Origin: Baffinella frigidus
Taxonomy: Eukaryota > Cryptophyceae > Cryptomonadales > Baffinellaceae
Direction: 5' to 3'
Assembly (NCBI GenBank): GCA_026770585.1
Contig: MU647120.1
Span: forward strand, 141,958 to 153,123
DNA: 11,166 bases
The notes under the pieces are model-generated. The model was given only the letters and a program-made list of their open reading frames with translations, did not search any database and had not been told where the DNA came from. Position 1 is the stretch's first letter; every line of letters starts with the position of its first letter. Shown piece by piece: positions 1 to 9,000 of this stretch. The position numbers and the translations under genes were made by a program.

Positions 1-340
1 CCCGAAACCCGAAACCCGAAACCCCAAGCCCTAAACCCTAAACCCGGAACCCTAAACCCTAAATCCTACACCCTGCACCCTGCACCCTGCACCCGGAACC
101 CTACACCCCTGAACCCGAAGCCGCAAACCGTAAACCGTGAACCCTACACCAAAACCGTCGTCCGCTGGTGTAGGCACGCCCTACGCCCTACGCCCTACGC
201 CCTACACCCTGAACCCCAAGCCCTACCCTACACCCTACACCCTAAACCATAAACCCGTTAAACCCTACACCCTACACCCTGAACCCGGTACCCTTCAGCC
301 AGAACCCGGAACCCGGAACCCCAACCCGGAACGCCATTTC
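1..340. repeat. Degenerate telomere-like heptamer array (5' flank)
   Basis: Tandem 7-bp units of the form CCCTAAA, CCCGAAA, CCCTGCA, CCCTACG and CCCTACA, with the C-rich strand on +. The units keep a 7-bp register but vary at the last positions, so this is not a pristine telomere. Arrays of the same kind lie inside introns further on, so this block may itself be intronic or lie in the 5' flank. The open frames here read as 7-residue repeats such as PYTLNPK, which is what any 7-bp unit gives in every frame. Confidence 0.85.
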
Positions 341-478
341 TGCGGCGTCCATCTATTCCGTTTGTGTCTCCTACATGTTTTTATTTTGTACCACGAAATC
401 CTGTCACGTCCTTTTACATTTCGTTTTATCTCGGATCCCGCAAATTGCGGGATCGAGACCTCCAGTTTTCAGACCACC
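341..478. other. Non-repeat island with a perfect palindrome
   Basis: A short AT-richer island interrupts the heptamer array. At 434-454 it carries GATCCCGCAA-a-TTGCGGGATC, a 10-bp stem around a single central base. It also holds TTTTGTACCACGAAATCC (near 376-393), which resembles the GGTAC-type motif scattered through the introns. I see no coding potential. Confidence 0.6.
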
Positions 479-760
479 CGGAACCCGGAACCCCAACGCG
501 GAACCCGGAATCCGGAACCCTACACTCTGAACCCTAAACCCTACGCCCTACGCCCTACGCCCTACGCCCTAAACCTTAAAACCATGAACCCTAAACTCTA
601 CACCCTTCACCCTGATGCCCTACACTCTAAACTCCAAACTTCTTCTCCCTGAAACCCTAAACCCTAAACCCTAAACCCTTGCTCTTTAAACCGTGAACCT
701 TAAACCCTGAACCAACCCTCACCTTTTCTCTTTAAACCCTGAACCTGTCTCTCTAAACCT
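479..760. repeat. Degenerate telomere-like heptamer array, second block
   Basis: Heptamers resume with CCCGGAA, CCCTACG and CCCTAAA units, ending in several clean CCCTAAA copies around 652-680 and then decaying into pyrimidine-rich sequence (ctctttaaaccctgaacc). The strand polarity is the same as in the first block. Confidence 0.8.
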
Positions 761-878
761 TCAGAAGTCAACTTTTGAAAAACGAGCACACCGGGAGAGC
801 GGTGCCCACATCTTTCAACCAACGCCAAAAGTTACCGATGCTCCTAAGTTAACACGTCCACTTTCGGGGTCTCCGCAG
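761..878 (+). other. Non-coding stretch ending in a good splice acceptor
   Basis: It contains AAGTCAACTTTTGAAAA (a motif recurring at 1129, 3129, 6866 and 6894) and ends in TCTCCGCAG at 870-878, a strong acceptor context. The frame after it is open into exon 1. The exon annotated from ATG 941 may therefore be an internal exon starting at 879, with upstream exons outside the window. No promoter element is recognisable. Confidence 0.4.
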
Positions 879-918
879 GCGGGCTCTTCAGCACCCCCGC
901 CGCCGCGCCATGGGGCCC

Positions 919-949
919 TGGAGCCATTTCTCCCACACAAATGGCTCCA
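919..949 (+). repeat. Hairpin overlapping the putative start codon
   Basis: TGGAGCCATTT (919-929) and AAATGGCTCCA (939-949) are perfect inverse complements around a 9-nt loop. The right arm contains the candidate start codon ATG 941. GGAGCCATTT is the same string that encodes EPF in the downstream repeats, so the start codon appears to lie in an inverted copy of the LEPF-encoding unit. Confidence 0.75.
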
Positions 950-1487
950 CCACCACCGGCGGGGCTTGAGCCATTTTCGGGGGGGGTTCAGGCGTTTGGC
1001 GGGGCGTCGGGGGGGTTCGGGGCGAGTCCGGCAATGGCTCAAATGCCGGGAATGGCTCAAATGCCCGAAATGGCTCAAATGACGCCTCTGAAGATGGCTC
1101 CGCCGCCGTCTCCCGCGCCCCCGTCCACTTTTGAAAAGTTGACGATGGGCGCGGGCGCGGGGGCACTGGAGCCCTTTGTGGGGTTCGGCGGCGAAACCCC
1201 GCGGTTGACTAACCCGGTTTTAGTGAACCCCGCCTCGGGCGGCGGGCGCTTGGAGCCCTTTCCCACCTCTGGGGCCTTTGAGCCATTTTCTCTCCCGGGA
1301 GTCCCGGGAGTCCCGGGAGGGGCGGTGGAGCCCTTTTCTTCGGCGGGGGCGGTGGAGCTCTTTTCTGGGGGGGGTGCGGTGGAGCCGTTTGATCCGCGGG
1401 CGTTGGAGCCATTGGAGCGCGCGCGGAAGGAGGCTGAGGCGGGGCCGGGGGACGTGCCGCGCGCGCTCGCCTACGCCGAGGCTGCCG
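941..1487 (+). CDS. Exon 1: LEPF-repeat N-terminus and start of TPR 1
   Basis: From ATG 941 it encodes 182 residues plus one base (phase 1), ending in GCTGCCG|gtaaga. Residues 1-150 are low-complexity Pro/Gly/Ala with about eight variants of a four-residue motif (LEPF, FEPF, VEPF, VELF, LEPL) and three MAQM units at residues 32-47. A GTCCCGGGA triplet repeat near 1300-1318 encodes VPGVPG. The last 25 residues (ERARKEAEAGPGDVPRALAY and AEAAG) look helical and lead into the TPR region. The same frame is open from 848 with an acceptor at 878, so 879 is an alternative 5' edge. The N-terminal function is unknown; it may be a disordered or motif-presenting tail. Confidence 0.7.
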
Positions 1488-3015
1488 GTAAGAGCTAATC
1501 CCGTGTTTTAGAAGGGAAAAGTGTTTTTAAAAGTGTGTCGTGGTACTATTTTACAATATAAGATTGAATCGTGGTACTGGTTTACAATGTAAAAGTGCCG
1601 CGCGCGCTCGCGTACGCCGAGGCTGCCGGTAAGAGCTAATCCAACTGCCTTATTTTAGATTTTTTAAATTAGCTATTTTAAATTTTATTATAAAAGAATA
1701 TTTCGATACAATTTTAGATTGTAAAATAATACCACGATGCACTTTTAGAAGCGCCTCATCATATTATTTTGCATTGTAAAAGGACGTGCTCGAACCAAAC
1801 GGTTTCAATTCTCCATCCATATCTGAGAGAGTTTTTTGGTGGACAAATTTCGCCGTGAAGTAATCCTAAAATCAAAAACCGAAAACCGAAACCCTGATAC
1901 CTAAACCCCAAAACCCCCAAAGCCTAAAACCTCGACCCTAATCCCAAACCCTGAACCCGAACTGAACAGGATACTCTCCGGCGGTCGCGCCCGAAACGGC
2001 GATCCCCCTCTACCTTCGCGCTCTCGCTCTCTGCGACCCCGAGGTTCCTACACCCTACACCCTCAACCCGCAACCCTCAACCCTCAACCCGCAACCCTCA
2101 ACCCTCAGCCCGCAACCCTCAGCCCTCAGCCCGCAACCCGCAACCCGCAACCCTCAACCCTCAACCCGCAACCCTCAGCCCTCAACCCGCAACCCTCAAC
2201 CCTCAACCCCCAACCCTCAGCCCTCAACCCTCAACCCTCAACCCGCAACCCTCAACCCTCAACCCGCAACCCTCAGCCCTCAACCCGCAACCCGCAACCC
2301 CCGAAGCCCCCCCACCCCAAACGCCCTCATCCCCAAACCCTAGATCCTGAACCCTGAACCCTGAACCCTAACCCCTGAACTCTGAACCCTAACCCCTAAC
2401 TCCAAACCTCATTCCCAAAATGGCTCCAGGGCGGTGGTCCCGAGGCGGGCTCGGGCTTTCTGTTGATGACAAACGGTCGTCAACTTACTGACACGAATCA
2501 ACTTAACTGAAATGAAAATGGCCCCAGGGCGGTCCCGAGGCGGGCCCAAGACTGATGTCGGCTACAGACGGTCGTCAACTTACTGACACGAATCAACTCA
2601 CCGACACGAAGTCCTCAACTTACTGACTGACACGAATCAACTTACTGACACGACGTCCTCAACTTACTGCCACGAATCAACTTTACAGGACGGTCCCGAG
2701 GCGGGCTCGGGCTTTCTGTCGGCGACAACGGTCCGCGCGCACGTGCGCTGCTGCTTCGGGAACTTCCTGGTGGCGCGGGTCGGCAACGCCGCAGGTATCT
2801 ACCATGGTATCTACCGTGGAACAGCCCCGCCGGCAGGCTCTTGAGCGCCCGCGTGACCGGTCACGCGGACGCCGAAGCCAGACGGTCGGTCGTGACTGCC
2901 TTGTCATGAACTTCCTGGTGGCGCGGGTCGGCGACGCCGCAGGTATCTACCATATAATATATAGATATATGTGTATATATATATAATATGATATGATATA
3001 TACATATAATACCAT

Positions 3016-3083
<68 letters not shown>

Positions 3084-6000
3084 TTATACATAAAAGTGCC
3101 CCTCCGCACAGTGGACTACGGACCTTTCATCAAAAGTCAACTGACCCTGTGGGCGCTTAACTTTAAGGATTTTGTATTGCACATTTGGTCACGTTACCGC
3201 TAAATCTAGGGGCCCCGAAACCCTCGAAGCCCACCGTGTGGGTTGTGCCACTGGCAGAGAAGTGTGTAAGCTACCCATAAAGTCACCAACGCTCAAGTGT
3301 TACAGGGCAGAATACAGCCTAGTGCCCCTGACAGAGAGAGAGAGAGCCCACCGTGTGGACCCGTCCCCGTCCTGGTACGAAACTTGTGTGGTTTAGTCAA
3401 CCATCGCGCGGAATCTCGATGCCCACCCTAAACTCCAAACCCTCCACCCTAACCCCGACACCCCAAACCCCAAACCCCAAACCCTGAACGTGGAATCTTG
3501 ATGTTCCCGCAGGGGCGGAAGGGGCATTCAGGGGCTAACCTAAACCTTAACCCCAAACCCCACTCCCCAGTTCCTACACCCCAAACCCTAACCCCCACAC
3601 CCCAAACCCCAACCCGCAGGGGCAGAGGAGGCGTTCAGGGGCTAACCTAAACCTATACCCCAAACCCCACACCCCAATTCCTATGCCCCAAACCCCACCC
3701 CCCAATTCCTATACCCCAAACCCCAATTTCCAAACCCCAAACCCAAAACCCGAACCCGCAGGGGCTGATGAAGCGTTCAGAGGCGTCCTCGACGACGAAC
3801 CCCTCCACGCTGAACATGGAATCTTGATGTTTTCGCAGGGTCAGCGGAGACATTCAGTGGCTAACCGAAACCTAAACCCTAAACCCCACACCCCAATTCC
3901 TATACCAAAAGACCGCCGCCTTCAACCCCAGGGTCCTACTCGAGAGGCCGAGGCAGTTGACTAACCCGAACTAACCCCGGTAACCAGTACCACGATTCAA
4001 TTTTATATTGTAAAATAGTACCACGACACACTTTTAAAAACACTTTTCCCTTCTAAAACACGGGATTAGCTCTTGCCGGCAGCCTCGGCGTAAGCGAGCG
4101 CGCGCCGCCTTCAACCCCAGGGTCCTCCTCGAGAGGCCGAGGCAGTTGACTAACCCCTACTAACCCCGGTACCAATCCTAATCACGTCCGGGTTAGTAGC
4201 CTTGCCGGTACAAAACGTGCCTGGTTAAGTCAACTGTCTCGATGTTTTCGCAGGGGCGGAGGAGGCGTTCAGGGGAGTACTCGACGACGAACCTCTGCAC
4301 GCCACCGCCGCCTTCAACCTCGGGGTGCTTCTTGAGCGCCGGGCGCGGGCAGCGCGCGGGACGGACGGGCCCGCCTACGAACGCGACCGCAAGGTTAATC
4401 TCGCCACGGGAGGACGTGTAAACAGTTTTAAACGCCCTCTAAAATGTTATAGGTGCTCTACAAAGGTTTTAGAAGCACGTTTGGGTACATGTTGTGCCGA
4501 GTCGCGTCCGATTATAATGGTAGATGTTGTCTGATTAAGTCTGCTGGAGCGCCGGGCGCGCGCGGGCGCGGCACGGACGGGCCCGCTTACGAACGCGACC
4601 GCACGGTACTCAACCCCTAAACCCTATGCCGTACACCCTACGCCCTACACCCTACGCCCTACGCCCTACACCCTACGCCCTACACCCTACACCCTACGCC
4701 CTACACCCTACACCCTACGCCCTCCGCCCTACACCCTACGCCCTACACCCTACACCCTACGCCCTACACCCTACATCCTACACCCCGCACCCTACACCCT
4801 ACACCCTACACCCTACACCCTAAACTCTAAACCCTAAACCTTCAACCCTCAACCCTCATCCCTAAACCCTAAACCCGAAACCCGAAACCCTCTTCTCTCT
4901 CATCCCCAACCCCCAACCCCCCCACCCCACTTGCAGGGTGCGGCAGCAATGTACCGGAGGGCTCTGAAGGCCGAGCCGCACCACATGTCCGCACTCGTCA
5001 ACCTCGCTGCACTCCTTCAGGTTGGCCGCGCCCCCTAATCACAAAACTCATGCTCTTTTAAACGTGTAGTGCCGTACAAATTTATATCCATTATAATTTT
5101 GTGGTACAAGATGTATAATGGGTCTGGGTTGTGGTACACGCTGTATAATGTATCGGAGGAGGGCGCTCAAGGCGGAGCCGGGCTACATGTCCGCACTAGT
5201 CAATCTCGCTGCACTCCTCCAGGTTGGCCGCGCCCCCTAATTATACAACGCATGCACTTTTAATTATACCTTTCCGTACAAAATTACATCCGTTATAGAT
5301 TTTGTGGTACAAGTTTTATAATGGGTCTGGTGTGTGGTACACGTTGTATAATGTATACAAGTTGTATAATGTACCGAAGGGCGCTGAAAGCCGAGCCAAA
5401 CAACATGTCCGCTCTCTTCAACCTCGCCGCACTCCTCCAAGTCATCACTCCCGGAACCCCAAACCCGAAAACCTAAACCCGAAACCAAGTCCAACTAAAT
5501 CACACAGCCTCCTCGCACCCCGTGGGGACATGTACCCCGAAGTTATTGTTCGCGCGTTGCGGAAGCAACTTGTATAGGGGTTGAGGGGTTAGGGTTAGCA
5601 TAATGCACTCGTCTCGCCGCGCTCCTGCACTCCCTAACTTCTTCTCTTCTTCTTTATCACTCTCGAGCCTTAAGTTGAGTGATCCAATAGTCTATGAGCC
5701 TTATCATGCAAAAAGCTTACGTTAACGGAGTAGTAACTTCGGTACAACATTTATAATGGAAAAAAATCGTGGGCTTTAGAAGTCCTGAAATCGCTTTTAA
5801 AATTGTTTTAGAGCTGGCAAGCCCACGTTAACGAGGGACTTAAGGGGTCCGTTAACGTAAGCTTTTCGCATTACTTATGCCGGATCCGCCTCTGCATTCT
5901 CAAACGGTACAATTCGCGCACTTTAATTCGCGTACATTTTGTGCGTACGCGATGAAAATTCTTGTGTGTGTGGCCTATATATGATAGATGGACGGCTTAT

Positions 6001-9000
6001 TTGGACGTGACGGTAGTAACTTTTTGTACCGGCTTGTACCTTTTTGTACCGCCTTGTTACAGCCCGGTACTACTTTCGGGACGTGACAGCAGTACACGGA
6101 CACCCTTGGAACGGGTCCGCACAAAATGTATAATGGAGCGAGGCTGTGGTACACCACACAGCGGACTTCAAAGGGATTTTGAATAACCCCTACGCGATAA
6201 GACCTAGGATCCTACAGTAGGCAACCCGTAGGGACATAGGGTGGTTCCTACGGATAAGGTAACGGAAACTCGGGCTCTCAGCGCCCGAAAATCCCTTCGT
6301 AGCCCGCTGCGTGGGTTGGTTGTCCACTCTGTGGAATGTGGTCCACTCCAGGCCCTTGGGTGGGGTATTCCATGCTCGTTCTTGGAGCCGTTTGCTCGTT
6401 CTTGGAGCCGTTTTTGTGCTAAAAAATGACTTTTGAGAAAGTTTTCCCGACAAAAATGACTTTTGAATACCCCCCCCTCCAGCCCTGCGTGGATCGTGAA
6501 TCTCGCCGAGCTGCAGGAGGACGACAGCGGTCGTTATTCCATTTGTGCCAATTGTGTATTATAAAGCTGCATTATACAACGTGTACCACACAATAAATCC
6601 ATTATACAATTTGTACCACAGCTTACATCAGCAATAAATTCTGCTGCTGCTGCTGCACAACCACACGAGGCTACCTATGCGAACAGAATAAATGTCGATT
6701 GTAAACGTGTGCAGTAATTTTCAGATGAAAAGCAGCGACTTTACACAGGTCCGACCGCTCAGCTGGCGGAAACGTGATCATTTGCCCACAAAACTTTAAA
6801 AGTCCGTTTTATTCTGTTCGCCTGGGTAGCCTCGTGTGGAACGCCAGAGTGTTGGGAGGGTTCGCCAAAAGTCAATTCCTCCTGAAGGCAGTGCTTTTCA
6901 AAAGTCAACGAACGTATCCAGATACGTTGTAAAAAAACATCCAGATACGTTCTAAAAAATACCTTGTGCACTCTGGCGTGGCAGGAGGACGGGTGGGACG
7001 TCGCGGGCGCCGAGCTGCTCTACCTCAGGTTATGAGCCCCCCATCGACTCTTTTTGCTTTACTCTAACGTCTTGGTGCTTTACATTAATGCCTATGGTCG
7101 AACACTTTACTGAAAGTGGTTTCCGTCTGCAGGGTGATGACGCCCACAGGCGGGCCCATCCATCGGAGGTCCCCTCACAGTTACTTTACAATCGTTGTGT
7201 TGACCAGTGCAAACCGATCGTCAAAGCCCTCAGCCCTCAACCCTAAATGCTCGTAGAGCCAATCTGGTAGGACTTGGCCAGCGCGAACTTCGAACTTGCA
7301 AGATTGCGAACTTTTGATGGACCGTAATTATTAGTAAACACCACGATTGTACTGCAAAATTTGAATTTAAAACACTACATGTCCAAACGGGTCCATCTAG
7401 AAGTTCGCAATCTCGCAACTTCGAACTTCGCTTTGGCCAAGTCCTACCAGATTGGCTCTAACCTTTGCTCTGCCGGGTGATAACCAGGATGAGGAGGACT
7501 GATTTGGACGCGACTCTGACATAAAACATTATAATCGTGTTTAAAAAGGGCGGTACAGCCCGTGTACAGCCATTTAAAAACATGTTGAGCCATGTATTAT
7601 AAATTTTGTACCGAGTCGCGTCCAAACAAGGCGTTATCCAACGTTGGCTTTCTGTGCTCTGCAGGGTGATCACCAACGCTCGTAACCTGTGCGCTGCAGG
7701 GGGATGCGAAAAGTTGACTTTACTGAAAGTGGTTTCCGTCTGCAGGGTGATGACGCCCACAGGCGGGCCCATCATCCATCGGGGTTCCCCGAACGGCCCG
7801 CCTCCGGACGAGCCGCCCCTCGCGGCCCTCGTCAACTTTGCCCAGCTCGTCGCAGGTGCCTAAGTCAACCCTGTTGACATTACAACACAATTTCGCGTTA
7901 TGTTGACGGTGGGGGTGTGCTATCTTAGCCTCGGCATGCCCCTACCGTGGCATATAATCCACCCTTAACATAGCATTCAAGTTTCTTTTAATCAAATCGG
8001 AGTCCCCCGCACGGCCCGCCTCCGGCCGAGCCGCCCCTCGCGGCCCTCGTCAACTTTGCCCAGCTCGTCGCAGGTGACTTATCCCCATAAGTCAACCCTG
8101 TTGACATTAGGCCCTTGTCAACTTTGCCCAGCTCGTCGCAGGTGCCGGATCCCCACAAGTCAACCCTCTCTCAGATTTGCCAGGGGCGTTGGAGCCATTT
8201 GGTACGAGCGCGTCTTTTTAGGTTTTAAATAGTACCGCGATGTGCGTTCAAAATACTTTTAAAGGAGATATTATGTACGGTGTCGGGCCTGAGCCCCTCG
8301 CGGCGCTCGTCAACTTTGCCCAGCTCGTCGCAGGTGCCTAAGTCAACCCTGTTGACATTACAACTTAAGTCCGTAAGTCAACCCTGTCGACATTACATCA
8401 CCATGTCGCGTTATGTTGACGGTTGGGTTGCTATCTTAGTGCTATGTTACGGGTGGGTTGTATGTCATGGTGGGAGCATGGCAAGGCTAAGATAGCAACC
8501 CAAGCTAACGTGGCATGCCCTCACCATGGCAGACTTTCCGCGTTGTGATTTAGTTCGCAACACGTTAATAGGGCAACGGCCTGAAAATGGGGTAGTTAGG
8601 CTAAATCGTGTCACGTCAACCGCGGCGTTTGCTGATCTTAGCCTCGACATAGCTTTAACACAGCACGAGACCCGCCCCCAAGACAGCATCAAAAGCGTAG
8701 CGTGCCCATCAGTCGCCAGTCGCTCGGTCGCAGACGCTCAGTCGAAACCGGACGCAGTTGACTAACCTGAAATCGGAAGGAGTTGACTCGCCACGAAAAA
8801 GTCGAAATCGGAAGCAGTTGACTAACGAATCCTTCGTGGTGGTTGTGCAGCAGCAGCAGCAGAATTTATTGCTGATGTAAGCTGTGGTACAAATTGTATA
8901 ATGGATTTATTGTGTGGTACACGTTGTATAATGCAGCTTTATAATACACAAATGGCACAAATGGAATAACGACCGCTGTCTGCAGACCGCGGGGATGACC

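Larger units (their letters stand above)
1488..1969 (+). other. Intron 1 (482 bp, phase 1)
   Basis: The donor is gtaaga and the acceptor is CTGAACAG|GA. From 5' to 3' it holds the duplicated exon 1 edge, AT-rich sequence at 1643-1867, and a heptamer-like C-rich block (about 1868-1960) running up to the acceptor. Confidence 0.65.
3421..3760. repeat. Heptamer array in intron 3, CCCCAAA/CCCCACA variant
   Basis: C-rich units (ccccaaa, ccccaca, ccctaac) fill about 3421-3488, 3541-3610 and 3655-3755. They are interrupted by decoy copies of the exon 4 acceptor edge. Each block plus decoy looks like one cycle of tandem duplication. A further short block follows at 3849-3900. Confidence 0.8.
2795..4253 (+). 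other. Intron 3 (1459 bp, phase 1)
   Basis: In order it holds a decoy of the exon 3 tail, the (AT)n tract, a plain stretch at 3081-3420, CCCCAAA/CCCCACA heptamer blocks interleaved with four decoys of the exon 4 start, two copies of the exon 4 middle, an inverted copy of the exon 1 edge, and a small TIR element. In 3081-3420 I see only a direct repeat GCCCACCGTGTGG (3229-3241 and 3347-3359) and a short (GA)n run near 3333-3346. Confidence 0.65.
4394..4936 (+). other. Intron 4 (543 bp, phase 0)
   Basis: The donor is gttaat and the acceptor CACTTGCAG. The first 150 bp are AT-richer, with GAGTCGCGTCC (4499-4509), a string also found at the end of the 7503-7626 element. A copy of the exon 4 tail and the heptamer array follow. 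Confidence 0.65.
5021..6482 (+). other. Intron 5 region (1462 bp); one TPR exon probably unrecognised
   Basis: Exon 5 ends in phase 0 but exon 6 needs two bases from its predecessor. TPR spacing calls for about 22 residues (helix B) between NLAALLQ and PAWIVNLAELQ, so one exon of roughly 68 bases is lost or hidden. The region holds two exon 5 copies, a short heptamer patch (5448-5495), a three-unit G-rich run near 5576-5600, the TIR element 5706-5871, and a stretch at 5880-6470 with only weak inverted repeats, including the 8-bp stem TCGCGTAC/GTACGCGA near 5928-5952 and a direct repeat GCTCGTTCTTGGAGCCGTTT near 6374-6412. Confidence 0.5.
6517..6984 (+). mobile_element. Intron 6: introner-like insertion made of stacked elements
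   Basis: The 468-bp intron is flanked by an 11-bp direct repeat GCAGGAGGACG (6513-6523 and 6981-6991), as expected of a target-site duplication. Removing one copy restores an uninterrupted TPR frame. The content is the inverted-repeat arm 6523-6664, the TIR element 6661-6839 and a second inverted repeat 6841-6978. Any junction within the repeat that ends in AG gives a GA donor. Introners with duplicated targets and non-GT donors are known from some protists (dinoflagellates, Amoebophrya); membership here is inference. Confidence 0.55.
7029..7745 (+). other. Intron 7 (717 bp, phase 2)
   Basis: It contains a copy of the exon 8 acceptor edge (7103-7175), the TIR element 7256-7458 and the TIR element 7503-7626. 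It ends GTTTCCGTCTGCAG. Between these I see only short heptamer-like remnants (CCCTCAGCCCTCAACCCT at 7227-7244). Confidence 0.65.

Noticed and set aside
1-340. True chromosome end
   Set aside because: The units are degenerate and the same arrays occur inside introns; orientation alone fits a left telomere but also fits every intronic array.
137-652. 171-codon open frame with NPKP/PYTLNP repeats
   Set aside because: It comes from the heptamer array; a 7-bp unit without stops stays open in all frames and gives a 7-residue repeat.
815-1412. Minus-strand and alternative-frame open frames over exon 1
   Set aside because: High-GC low-complexity shadow frames; only the 941 frame gives the LEPF repeat and continues in phase into the TPR exons.
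2861-3109. Minus-strand frame with a Tyr-Ile run
   Set aside because: Translation of the (AT)n microsatellite.
4626-4823. Open frame PTPYALHPTPYAL
   Set aside because: By-product of the CCCTACA/CCCTACG array in intron 4.
5500-5576. Candidate missing exon reading LLAPRGDMYPEVIVRALRKQ
   Set aside because: It has some TPR flavour, but the acceptor phase and the lack of a phase-2 donor do not fit exons 5 and 6.
6078-6146. Candidate missing exon ending CTGTG|gtacac with fitting phases
   Set aside because: The peptide is not TPR-like and its 3' half is the recurrent TGTATAATGG...GTGGTAC intron motif.
6353-6391. Short open segment ALGWGIPCSFLEP with fitting phases
   Set aside because: Too short for TPR spacing, not TPR-like, and overlaps a direct repeat.
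7458-7835. 125-codon minus-strand open frame
   Set aside because: It runs antisense through exon 8 and a TIR element, shows no family features, and its frame has no support from duplicated copies.
8526-8765. 79-codon open frame MADFPRCDLV...
   Set aside because: Lies in intron 8 without TPR pattern, homology that I recognise, or splice context; possible but unsupported.
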